Shown piece by piece: positions 21,975 to 33,440 of a stretch of DNA of 64,000 bases. A program made the translations under genes and the position numbers. How positions within the stretch are numbered: position 1 is the first letter of the stretch; each line of letters starts with the position of its first letter. This stretch comes from Coffea arabica (lineage: Eukaryota; Streptophyta; Magnoliopsida; Gentianales; Rubiaceae). Location: positions 18,993,638 through 19,057,637 of the forward strand of contig NC_092314.1 of assembly GCF_036785885.1 (NCBI RefSeq), read 5' to 3'. Below the pieces are notes generated by a model, which was given only the letters and a program-made list of their open reading frames with translations, was not told the DNA's origin and did no database searches.

Positions 21975-22250
21975 TGTAGACACCAAATTTTTGGTTTCGA
22001 ATTTTACTTGTTTAATTAGTTTAATTTTAGATTTGTTGTTTCAATTTTAGATTTATCTTAGGGGTTTCCTGTTTCACGTCTCTTATTTTAATTAGTTTAC
22101 GAACATTTATTTCATTTATGGATTCAAAAAGAAAAATCATAAAAAAAAGAGAAAAAGTGAAAATGAGAAAAATGAAAAAAGGAAAAATAGAAAGTTGCAT
22201 TTTGTTGTTTCTAGTTTATTTATTTTTTATCCAATGTTATTTAAGTTGTT

Positions 22251-22285
<35 letters not shown>

Positions 22286-25200
22286 CAATTTTGTTTAATT
22301 AATTAATTAGAGAAAAAAAAGAAAAAAAAAGAAGAAAAAAAGAAAGAAAATTAGCATTTCATTTTATCTTAATTAGCATTTCTGCATTTATTTTTTATTA
22401 TTTATTATTAGGTAATTAGTTATCTATATTAATTAGTTATTATTAAAAAAAAAAAAAGAGTGTCGCGGCATGCACGCTGCAATTTTTTGCAGCTTGCAAA
22501 GGACAATCACAGAGGCCCCGTTGGAGGGCTGGATGTGAAGGAAGGGCAGGCCTTTCATCCTCACCATTGGGGTGAGGGTTTAGGAGTCTTGGGCTCCATA
22601 TAAAAAGAAGAAAAACAGCCGCAGCTAGAGGAGAGGGGGATAACGGCTGAGTTTGGGAAAAGAAAGACACAACCGAGGAGAAGGTTTGGAGGGTGAGCAA
22701 AGCGAGAGAGAGGCTTCCGTAAGAGGGAAACAGAGGAGTTTGAGAGAAAGGAAGGGCCGACAATTGAGAGAGAAGACTGGGGGTGATTGACGGTTGAAAA
22801 TCTGGGGGGTTGGAGTCTTGGAGCGAGAGAGAAACAAAGAAAAGAGGAACCAGAAACTAGAAAGAGTGAGGGAAAGCTTCGAGAGTGAAAAGAAACCAGA
22901 GAAGGAACAAGCTTTGGTCAACAATAGGCGACTGAAATTATCTCCCAGGCCAATAGATTGAAGCTTGAAGTAACGGGTTCTGCATTACTGGAAATCGCTG
23001 CAACATAATTTCTGGGTTCGTTCTGGCAGCTTTCGTGATTTCCCTGAAATACCTCACCTTCGTTGATTACGCTAGCATCCTCAGGTAAATCCGTCCTTTC
23101 CTTTAGTTAGTCTTGTATCATTTCCCTGAAGCTTCAAGCTTAGTAAACCAGAGATTCTGGACTCATGCGTTGTGGATTTGGTTGCTAGACAGATGCTATT
23201 TTTGTGCGGTCCTTTTCATTGTACAGTCCAAAGCTGTTGCCTTTTGCTGCTATTGTTTGTATCATGATTTTTTTTGCTTACTTAAATGTTGTAGAATCTG
23301 GTTAGCAGGCTGCATGTTCTTGGTTGTTGTTCAATGATTATGCTTACGTTTCAATCTGGGAATGCACGGTCCGAAGTTTACTGCTAAAAAATAGTTAAAA
23401 GTTTGCATCTTTTGCTTTTCGGATTTTCTGGGGGGAGGAAGGCAGGGATTGAACTTATGATTTTGCTGTTTGATCTAAAGTAGATTGGGTTGAAGTTCTG
23501 GGGCATTGAGTGAGGCGTTTCCAGGTTTCCTTGGGTCATGTAAATGTTTGTAAACATGCTGGAAATTGCCGCAAGATTGGAAACATAATGCAGCAAACTT
23601 CACTTTAGGTTGCAGAAAACTTGCGGCACTTTTTCCTTTTCCTCTATCGCTGTTTTGCTGTTTGTTTATATCATTGATGATCAACTTCATTGCATGAACC
23701 CAGAATTTACAGCAGGCCATAACACTGCCCTTGTTTTGCAAGCTAGAAGCTTTAGTTATTTCGGCTGTGTTGTTTGAACCGTAAGATGGCAGCAAGTTTG
23801 AATTGCAGCAAGCATCTTCATGGATTGTATGACGTAGCCTTGAGAATTCTTGTACAGATGTCTAATATTTTGGTTGCTTTGTGGTCCAGTTTTAGCATGT
23901 TTTGTTGAATGTTCTGGTTGGATGTTTTGAGCAAAGATTGAGAATCTCTGTGGTTTCTTTCTTTGTTTTCTTGCTTGGATACTCTGTTGGGATCACTAAT
24001 GATAGATGATTATGGCATAAAATTGATGATTTGGGTTTCCTATGAGTTGGGTTGGCAAACAATGAATTTTGTGCATTTTTTTTTGAATGAAATACGCATG
24101 GTTTGAAGCTGCAAAGGATTGCAGCAGGATTTTGCAGAAGTAAAGAAAGCTTCAGTTTTGCAGAAATTGTTCTTCTACGTAGCATGCATGTAAATGCTCT
24201 TGAAAATTGCATTTTGACCCCCCAAGTCTCCCTTTGTTGCACTGTGACCCAATTACATTCCATGTTCTTGCAATTAGGTCCTAAGATATTTGCATTTGAA
24301 CCATTATTTGCCTTTTCCTTTGCCCTTGGACCCTTGAAGTTCCTAAAAGTGTTTTGATTAGGTTTGAGTGCTTGGTTAGTGTTCACAATTGAGTCCTTGG
24401 TAGCCTCAACTTTGCAACTCGATTGCTCATTTTCTTTCATTTGTTTGGGTGGTACTTAATGCAAGAGTTTAAGAACTTTGTGTTCAAATGAGCTTGTGTT
24501 CGCCTATTTTCTTGAATTTTCTGAAATAAATGGGTTTTGGCCTTTTTCTTGCTCTTGGGACTTTTAAAGTTCCTAAAATGTTTCATTTGGACTTGAATGA
24601 TCGTTTAAGGGTTGTTTCGAGTTCCTATTTAGTTGCTATATTTGGGAATTTGGATGAGTTGTTCCACTTTTCCTTGGTCATTATGCATTGTTTGGTCGTT
24701 TTTTGATTGCAATTGAAAAAGGATTCGATGTTTTGGTGGAATCAAATTGGTTTATATGTGTTTTACCACTAAATTGGTGCATTAATCCTTTGTTTTGATG
24801 AATTTAGCCCAAATTATCCCGTCATTTGGTGACTTTAGCCCAGATTAAGTTTTGTCCACTTTATTAGCATCACGAAAAGGGGAGGTATAAGCTTCTTTTA
24901 TCTTTTTGTCTCTCCCCTACGTGATCCAACGTATTAAGTGAATTGCATGTCTACTTTGCTTTCCTAGCCTTTCCTTAATTCCTTTTATTTATGTCATGTA
25001 CTTTTGCTTTTTATTTAAGTTATTCTTTATGGGGTATGTGTACACCTCTTGGCTTGTAATAGATAGGGCTTGGAGGAGCATATGATGAAGACCTATTGAA
25101 GACGTGTGCCTAGCTAGCAAATGTAATAGGTCCTTTAGCTTGATTGCTTTGCTTTTGTTGATATGTGTTTCTTGCTTTATTAGGCTTTTGCATCTAGTCG

Positions 25201-26507
25201 AGCATGCTAAGTGTTATGTGCTACGTGTTTATGAGTATTTGGCATGTCTACTCGCTTTCCATAGCCATGAATGAATGTGATGGATGAATGTACGTTTTCA
25301 CTAATCCAACGCTAGTAGGAATTCATAGAATGGGCTAGTCCAACGCTAGACCCTTAGGGATTTCTCTCGTGAGTCCATACTTTCATGTTTCACTTCATTT
25401 CATGCATTTTTTCTTAGTTTTTAGCATTTGGCATGTTCCTCCGATCCTTTCCCCTTCATTTTAGGTTTTTGCATCTCATGCTAGTGATAGGGTACATTTG
25501 CTTGAAGAGTCCCCTTTCGATAAGGGAAACGAGCGAGTGTGGCTACAAAATAGCCTTAGCACGCTAGTTCTCCCTTCCAATCAAAGGAAAAATTAAAGTC
25601 ACAAAGTTAGGACTCCCCCGTTCCCGTCTTGATGTATTCCTATAGAATTCATGCATTTTACTCATTCGCTATCACATACACTTCTACTTTATATTCTAAC
25701 CCTTTTTCCACATTCTCACTTCACACTACTTTGATTTTGCACGTTTTCACTCAACTACTCACACTTTATACAATATCACTCGCGCACATGCACTTTATGC
25801 TATTTTCACATTATCATTTTTACTCACCTTACCTTGTAAATACCATTTGCACACTTCCACTTACGCCCTATTGTTTTTATCACTTTTTCTCACTTCACAC
25901 AAACTCACATTTTCACATGGCATGCATTCCACTCATTTTTTATGTCATTTAGGATTATGTGTGACCTCTCCAAAGGGTCATTATTGGGCTTCACAATTAA
26001 TGTGATTGGCACCATTCAACCTTTGAAGAGAAATTTCCCCCATGTTCCCCTAGGTCTAGGTTTTTGCATTCATGTAGTACATCCAAATGTAATAAATTCT
26101 TTGGTTAAAACAAGAAAATCTTTAATTAAATCACGCAACTAGCCTTGGCTAGATCGAAGGGGTGCCTTGGATTTTATCCTTGCCTTCCCCTTTGTCAAAT
26201 GTGACTCCCGAACCTTTTTCGTTGGTTTACGTGAACTAGAAGTCGTTTAAAAGGGATTTCTTACTACTTTTTCTTTAAAAATTCATTTTTTGGGTGACTT
26301 GGTACACCTTAACTCATTACCAAGTGGCGACTCCGATTTTCTATTTCAAAACCTTTTTTAAACTATAATTTTGGGTCAAATCGTCACATTCTCAAACCCC
26401 CATTTAGACCCATTTTTCTTTTTCAATTCATTTTTCAATCACAAATTGAATCAAAAAATATATTTTTTAAAACCATTTATTTATTTATCAAAAAATGGGG
26501 CGCGACA
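21975..26507 (+). mobile_element. Solo LTR, 4.5 kb, related to the LARD-like element at 27008
   Basis: It begins TGTAGACACCAAATTTTTGG and ends GGGGCGCGACA, flanked by a perfect 5-bp duplication TGAAG (21970-21974 and 26508-26512). There is no internal region, so it is a solo LTR left by LTR-LTR recombination. Possible TATA box at 22599-22606, preceded by an imperfect stem-loop at 22472-22497. Start and end regions resemble the LTR at 27008, but the middle is well diverged, so it is a sister family. No gene is seen in it. Confidence 0.9.
22254..22286. repeat. (TTA)n microsatellite
   Basis: About ten uninterrupted TTA/ATT units inside the solo LTR. Confidence 0.85.
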
Positions 26508-26512
26508 TGAAG

Positions 26513-26680
26513 TTTCCTACTCCTGCTGGGGTGGCTGAGGTGCTGGGAGATCCGGAGGTGGCGAGGGCGTGTTATATTGTCACCCTCAAGGGCAAAGAGA
26601 AATTGGTAGCTCAGACAGTTTGTTTAGAGCCCTGGGAGCCCATGGAGAAAGGGGAAAGATTGGAGACAGACGAGGGTTAG
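26513..26680 (+). pseudogene. pro: Protease C-terminus of Tat unit 2, after the solo LTR
   Basis: Continues the protease frame broken at 21974 (KFPTPAGVAEVLGDPEV). It ends at TAG 26678-26680 after GERLETDEG. The same stop sits at the same point in units 3 and 4, and downstream RT coding is one base back (-1 frame). Confidence 0.85.
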
Positions 26681-27007
26681 CCGAGCTGCCCGTCCAGCCC
26701 GACCGACCTGAGCGCACGGTGAAGGTTGGCACCGGCCTAGGCGAGCTGGTCAGGAGTTCTTTGGAATCTCTCTTGGAGGAATATGCTGAGATTTTTGCTT
26801 GGAGTGCTGATGACATGCCAGAAATCCCCACCGAGTTGACAGTCCATAGGCTACATGTGTCCCCCAACGTCCGACCTGTGAAGCAGAAGAAGAGGAATTT
26901 TGCTCCTGAGCGAAAGGAGGTCGTAAAAAACGAGGTGGGTAAGTTGCTGGAAGCTAAGATCGTTAAGAAACTCTACTACCCGACCTGGCTAGCCAATCCG
27001 GTGCTGG
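26569..27007 (+). pseudogene. pol: RT N-terminus of Tat unit 2, cut by nested element
   Basis: It overlaps the protease end in the -1 frame and is open through RPERTVKVGTGLGELV, the EIFAWSADDMPEIP region and NFAPERKEVVKNEVGKLLEA up to LANPVLV. It is then interrupted at 27008 by the LTR of a nested element. The fingers and palm of RT, both RNase H domains and integrase of this unit are not found on the other side. Confidence 0.85.
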
Positions 27008-30000
27008 TGTAGACACCAAATTTTTGGTGTAATTTCATTTACTGTTTATTTTTAGTTTTTTATTTGTCGTGTTAGTTTTATTCGATTTTTAGTTTTTAGT
27101 TTATTTTTAAGTTTTTAGCATAGAATTTCTTGAAAAAAAAAGAGAAAAAGGAAAAATGAATGAAAAAAAGAGAAAAAGGAAAATCATGAAAAAAAAGAAA
27201 AGCGTTCAAAAAATATGTTGTAGTTGTTTCAGATTTAGTTTCATTATTTAAAAATGAAAAAATGATGAAAAATTGAAGAATGAAAAATGAAAAGAAGAAA
27301 AAGAGGAAAATCTTAGTTTTTTTAATTTATTTATTTTTATTTTTTTATCTTTCGGTTGCTAATTTTGTACATTTTATTTAAATTTAGGTTTGTTTGAATT
27401 ATTATTATTTTTATTGTTATTTAATTAATCTTCAAAAAAAAAAAAATGCTCGCGGCATGCAAGCTGCATTTTGCCGCAGCTTGCAAAGGGATCATCGAGC
27501 GGCTCCTTAGCTGCAAATACAGGGAAAGTTGCTGGAGTTTTAGGGTTGGAGTTTGCTCATATAAAAGCCAAGAGAAAGGGGAGCCGCAAAAGAGAGAGTT
27601 TTTGGTCTGGAAAAAGGGGGAAGAAATAAGCAAGAGTGGACGGCTAAAAGGAAAAGAAAACATACGAAAAGAAAGAGAGAATAGGAAGAGAGGGAATAGA
27701 GAAAAAGCTGATAGCCGAAAAACTAGAGAAATAGAAGTGACGGCGTAAGGGAGTAGGTTTTGGGAGCTGAGAAGCAAAAAGGCAGACGGAAGAATCGTTG
27801 GTGGCTGTCGGCTGTTTTCCTGAGAAACGGGGGTTTTCCTGAAAAGCTGTCGACGCTCCACCACACCTTGGTAGCCTAGACCATCGACAAAAGAGCTGTC
27901 ACTGTAAGCCATTCTCCCCTCTAAACTTTGATTCCAAGTGCTGATTCTTCATACTTTCCAAGCATATATATATACATGAGTGGAAATTTACAAACTCCAA
28001 GCTGTTGAGTTCCATGCTGTCTGGTTCGCTTTTAGCCTCAAATTGGTTCTTTTCATGTCTGCCGTGGTCTTGTATGATCAGTGGGGAAAGTTTGAGGCCC
28101 ATTTGGGGTTTTGTTTCTAGACTGAAATTCAATAGCAATTTACTAGCATTGAAAAGGAAGGATTTTCTGGCCTGTCAAATGCAAATCGTGAAAAGCCGCC
28201 CTTTTCATTTCATTGTCTGTTGTGTTCGGATTGTGGAGCATCTGTTTTGGCCGTTGCTGGAATTCCTCATGTTCATTGGTTGTCGAGATTTCTTTCTTTC
28301 TTCTTGTTGTAGGATTGTTTACTGAGTTTGCTCAGATTTTTGCTTGGTTTGTCCGACCATCTTAATGTTAGAATCCCCAGGTGTCATGTTACAAGATAGA
28401 AAGTTTGTATGATAATTATATTTGGGTTGGTTTTATGTTTGAAAAACTGGTTTGACGTGCTAAACCTTTTGCCCAGAATTTTCCAGCCATGATACATGAA
28501 GTTTCCCTTATTTGTTCCTTGCTGCGATTTTCCAGTTACCTGTGAGCTTACACACGTTTTTCCCTTGCTGCGTTTTTCTTTTAGCCGTGAGCTTGCATCT
28601 GTTGTTCCTTGGATGCATTTCCCAGATGACTTTGAGTCTTCATCTATTTGTTCCTCTGTTGCATTTCCCATGTAGCCACAGGTTTTCCTATGTTCATTCC
28701 TCGCCTGCATCTTTAAGAAATGGTCGCCTCATGTTCTGCCGTTTCTTTTTCTTCCCCCAACCACCTATCAAAACTGTTTTCAGTCATCCTATTTGCTAGC
28801 TAAGTCTGACATTCAGATAATAAAGGATGAAATTGCATGTTAGTTGATGATGATTAGGTAAGAGCTTGCTTTTTGATATACCTATTTGATAGAATGGTAG
28901 AGTTGCGGCTGGAATTTTGTAGTGAATCTGGAATTGAAAGAAAACATTGCAGAAACTATAATTCTCGTATGCATGCATGATAAAATTCTAAAAAATGCAT
29001 TTTACCCCCCAAGTCTCCTTTTGTTGCACTATGGCCCAAGTAATTGAAAAAACTAATCAATTTGGTCCTTTTGATTTCGAAGCAATGTTACAAAGGCCCA
29101 ATTATGTTTTAATTTCTTGCAATTGAGTCCTAAGGTATTTGCAAATGGAACCATTCCTCCACCTTCTCTTTGCCTTTGGACCTTTGAAGTTCCTAAAAGT
29201 GTTTGATTGAGCTTGAATGCTTGGTTAAGTGTTCACAATTGAGTCTTCGGTAGCATTAATGTTTCAATTCAATTGCTTGTTTGCCTTCATTAGTTACCAT
29301 GTTTTGCTAAGGTGATGCTTAATACAAGAGTTTAAGAACTTTGTGTTCAAATGAGCTTGTGTTCGCCTATTTTCTTGAATTTTCTGAAATAAATGGGCTT
29401 TGGCCTTTTTCTTGCTCTTTGACTTTCAAAGTTTTCTAAAATGTTTCAATTGTCTTTGCATGGTTGATTAATGCTTGCAATTGGGTCTTTGGTGGATCCC
29501 TTTATTGGAAGCTATGTATATTTGAATTCATTTAAATGGCAATTAGGAGAGATTTGGTGACTTTGTTATACTTTACTATTTGAGGTACCGTGACCCTTTT
29601 ATTGTTTTGAAGCCATTTCTCTTTCATTTGGACACCATTCAAAGGGGGCGGTATAATTTCTTTTATCCCTTTTTGTGTCTCTCCTACGTGCTCCTACGTG
29701 TTATGTGAATATACATGTCTACTTCGCTTTTCTTGCCTTCCCTTAATTCCTTGCATTTATTTCATCTACTTTTACTTTTATTTAAGTTATTCATTATGGG
29801 GTATGTGTACACCTCTTGGCTTGTAATAGATAGGGCTTGGCGAGCTTTCTTGTCCATTTTTCCTTTCCCCCCTTTGTTTTAGTTAGCAAATGTAATAAGT
29901 TCATTGCTTGCTTTCGTTGCTACGTGTTTAATCGCTTTATTAGGTCCTTGCATCTAGTCAAGCATGCTAAGTGTTATGTGCTACGTGTTTATAAGTGATT

Positions 30001-31324
30001 CGCATGTCTACTCGCTTTTTATAGTCATGAATGAATGTGATGGATGAATAGACGTCACCACACTAGTCCTATGCTAGTTGTGGCCCCCTTTCCCGTCACC
30101 ACACTAGTCCAACGCTAGTTGTGGTTCATTGTTCCGTTTCCACTAGTCCAATGCTAGTAGAAATTCATAGAAGGGGCTAGTCCAATGCTAGACCCAATAA
30201 GCCATTTCCCCTCGATAGTACATGTTTGCGTGATCATTACATGTCATGCATTTTTCTTAGTTTATCATTTGGCATGCCCCTCGAACCCCTTTTCCTTTCA
30301 TTTTAGGATTTTTGCATTTCATGCTAGTTATAGGGTTCATTTGCTTGAGAGTCCCCTTAAATATGGGATATAGACGAGTGTGGCTTTTTCTAAGCCTTAG
30401 CACGCTTGTATTCCCTCTATAAAAGGGCAAATTGAGTCACGATTTAGGTCTCCTCGTACCCAATATGCATGAATTCCCTAGGCTCATGCATTTTTAAATC
30501 CACTCTACCATTTTTTACCCTCATCACACTTTCATTTTTCCTCCCATTTTGCACACGTGCACCTTTATGTTTCTTCACTTGCACACGAACATTTTTATCA
30601 TCACTTGCACACATGCACTTCATATTATCATTTCACATACCGTACCTTGCCCACTCACGTGCACATTTTCATTTACATATTTTTTGTTTTTTATTACTTT
30701 TTCAAACTCATGTCCTCACATTGCATACATGCATTCCATTCATTTGCATCCCACTCGCATTATTCGTGACTTCTTCAAAGGATCGTTATTGGGTTTCACA
30801 ATTAATGTGATTGGCACCACTCAACCTTTGAAGAGAAATTTCCCCCAATACCCCTAGGTCTAGGGTTTGCATTCATGTAGTGCATCCAAATGTAATAAAT
30901 TCTTTGGTTAAAACAAGAAAATATTTGATTAAATCATGCAACTAGCCTTGGCTAGGTCAAAGGGGTGCCTTGGATTTTATCCTTGCCTTCCCCTTTGTCA
31001 AATGTGACTCCCGAACCTTTTTCTTTGATTTACGTGGACTAGGAGTCGTTTAAAAGGGGTTTCTTACTACTTTTTCCTATTTTTTCTTTAAAAATTCATT
31101 TTTTGGTGACTTGGTACACCTTAACTCATTACCAAGTGGCGACTCCAATTTTTATTTCAAAAACCCTTTTGAAACTATAATTTTGGGTCAAATCGTCGCA
31201 TTCTCAACCCCCCATTTAGACCCATTTTTTCTTTTAAATCACAATTCATTTTCCAATCACAAATTGAATCAAAAAATACATTTTTTTAACCATTTATTTA
31301 TTTATCAAAAAATGGGGCGCGACA
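27008..31324 (+). repeat. 5' LTR of the LARD-like element, 4.3 kb
   Basis: TGTAGACACC to GGGGCGCGACA. TATA box TATAAAAG is at 27560-27567, with a perfect stem-loop (GCAAGCTGC 27459-27467 / GCAGCTTGC 27476-27484) about 75 bases upstream. Four small palindromic units lie at 30062-30191. Short open frames on both strands look like chance. Confidence 0.88.
27459..27567 (+). promoter_or_regulatory. Stem-loop and TATA box in LARD-like LTR
   Basis: Nine-base arms GCAAGCTGC/GCAGCTTGC with an 8-base loop are followed by TATAAAAG at 27560. The 3' LTR carries an identical pair at about 38399-38424 and 38500-38507. Confidence 0.45.
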
Positions 31325-31326
31325 GT

Positions 31327-31344
31327 TGGCGACTCCACTGGGGA
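31327..31344 (+). other. Primer binding site, tRNA-Arg type
   Basis: TGGCGACTCCACTGGGGA lies two bases after the LTR end. It is complementary to the 3' end of plant tRNA-Arg(ACG), the primer class reported for Ogre-type Tat elements. Confidence 0.8.
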
Positions 31345-32756
31345 TATTCGAGAGTCCGAGCAAATTTGATTCAATCAACCTTTTTTTTCTTTTAATCTTT
31401 TCATATATCACATTTGGGTGTTTAGGATTGCATTTTTCCTTTTATTAGGATTTTTGCATTTCACGCATACCAACTCCCTCACTTACTCATTTGGCGTACG
31501 ATTGTTTTGATTGATGAATGGTTTATGTATGTGATTCCGCGCTTTGCATTGCATTTGGGTGGGGGACATCACCTTAGAGTCTCGCGTTGGTTCTTGATCC
31601 CTCCCCTCCAAACGAGCACTAGCATACGTGCATACGCTTTAATTTTTCACCCTCCATTTATTTTTCTTTTAGTGGCTTGTCACGCCACTCTATCCTGTTA
31701 GGATTTTAGGCGACCTACTTGGACGTGTGATCGTGACACGACGTGTGCGTAGCACGATCCGAGGGGTCACTTAATCTTCCGCTTTAAGCTTTGGGTTAAT
31801 AGCCTATAACTTTTAGTCGAAGATTGAGGATTTTGATAGATTCACTCAGACATGTGGCCGTGACACGACGTGTGCGTAGCAATGTCTAGGGAATCGCTCG
31901 AGCCACCGACAAGGAACCTTGGGAGTGATGACCCTTGGTTTCCAAGTCTGAAGGCTTGGGGACATGAGCTTGTCGAGTCTAGATGCATTAGTGAACCCCA
32001 ACCTCATGCATCCATTTTAGAATTGCCTAGGGTAGAGTCGACCTTACCCTATTAGGGACACCATGCACGAAGGGAGGGATCCCACCCTCTTTCCTTATTT
32101 CTTTGTTGCTTTTGTATCATTTAATTGTCCAACGTGTTATGTGATTATGTGTTGAACTAACGTTTTCTTGTTTCTTATCCTTCGCATTCACAAACGTTAG
32201 GAAATAAGAGGTCTGGCATGATCCTCTTGTAGGACCTACCCTTATAGATAGGCCATTGCACGTTTAGAAATTTCGGTATATTTCATTCGTAAATTAATAA
32301 CGGCATACCATTTTAGGCTTACCCTGGCAAATAAAGGGTTCCTTAGGTCACATTTCATTTCGAATTGCATTTTTTCTGCTTTGATAAAAATGGCATCATG
32401 CATAAACCTTAGAAAGGGAATGCCACATAGAGGATCCCGTGTTAGGAATAAACCACCTTGTGTCTCAGATACTTAATCCAAAGAGACTTGCACGTTTACA
32501 TTTTGTACCATCCAAAGGGGTAGTGCATAAGATAAGGTAGGATCCGATCATTTTCATAGAGTGATCTTTGGAATATGAGCATCTAATAATCACTTTTTGG
32601 CCATTTTATCAAAAATTGGTAAAAATCCCTTGCGTGAAGGACATTAATTTGAAGAAATTCACAAATGATTCCTCCTATTGAGACGATAAATAAATTGAAG
32701 TCAAATCGTGATTTTAGAAGGCTCATAGACTAATTTTCTGAAACCACCAATGGCCG
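31345..32756. other. Non-coding leader of the LARD-like element with a 23-nt direct repeat
   Basis: No gene found. CGTGACACGACGTGTGCGTA plus three bases occurs at 31732-31754 and again at 31859-31881. Its core ACACG-A-CGTGT is a small inverted repeat. The phrase TTAGGCTTACCCTGGCAAAT at 32312 has a diverged partner near 33787. Confidence 0.55.
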
Positions 32757-33440
32757 GCCGATTCAATTGATCCATTTTGTCAATTCATAATCAATTTTGA
32801 ATAAATTGTCAATTCTTTTGACCAATTTACCCTTTTTAGGGTCATTCGGTCGATTTTTGAATAAATCACTAATTCAATTTCATACATTTGGTCAATTTAC
32901 CCATTTTTAGGGCAACCGAGCCGATTTTGAATAAATCAAGTTTCGTTCAATCTATTTGATCAATTTACCCTTTTTAGGGTGATCTGATTAATTTTGGATA
33001 AGTTAAATTTCATTCAATTCATTTGACCAATTTACCCTTTTTAGGGTCATCCAGTCGATTTTTGAATAAATCCTCATTTCATTTCATTTGACCAATTTAC
33101 CCTTTCAGGGCGATCTGGTCAATTTTGAATAAATTCTCGATTTCATTCAACTCATTTGACCAATTTCTTTTTTAGGATGATCCGGTCAATTTTGAGTAAA
33201 TTGTCAAATCCCCAGTCAATTCGTTTGACCAGTTTACCCTTTTAGGGCGATCCGGTCAATTTTGAATAAAATTCTCAGTTTCATTCAGTTCATTTGATCA
33301 AGTTCCTTTTTAGGATGATCCGATCAATTTTGAGTAAGTTATTAAATTTCACTCAATTCATTTGACCCGTTTCCCTTTTTAGGGTAATGCGGTCGATTTT
33401 AAATAAATTTCATTCAACCCATTCGACCGATCAGGGTTTC
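32757..33440. repeat. Degenerate ~68-bp tandem repeat array
   Basis: About ten units of 61-70 bp, each with a TTTGACCAATTTACCCTTTT-like segment, then AGGG(T/C)GATCCGGTCAATTTT and a GAATAAATT tail. Anchors occur at about 32820, 32890, 32958, 33025, 33090, 33158, 33227, 33296, 33364 and 33425. No protein frame is maintained. Confidence 0.8.

Noticed and set aside
23892..24440. 182-codon minus-strand frame in the solo LTR
   Set aside because: Compositionally odd, no recognisable domain and absent from the related LTR at 27008.
27421..27912. 163-codon minus-strand frame in the LARD LTR, repeated at 38361-38852
   Set aside because: Its repetition only reflects LTR identity. Ser/Leu-rich composition from purine-rich DNA, no domain, and the related solo LTR does not keep it.
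31327..31344. Possible tRNA gene fragment
   Set aside because: It is only the primer-site complement of a tRNA 3' end, with no cloverleaf around it.
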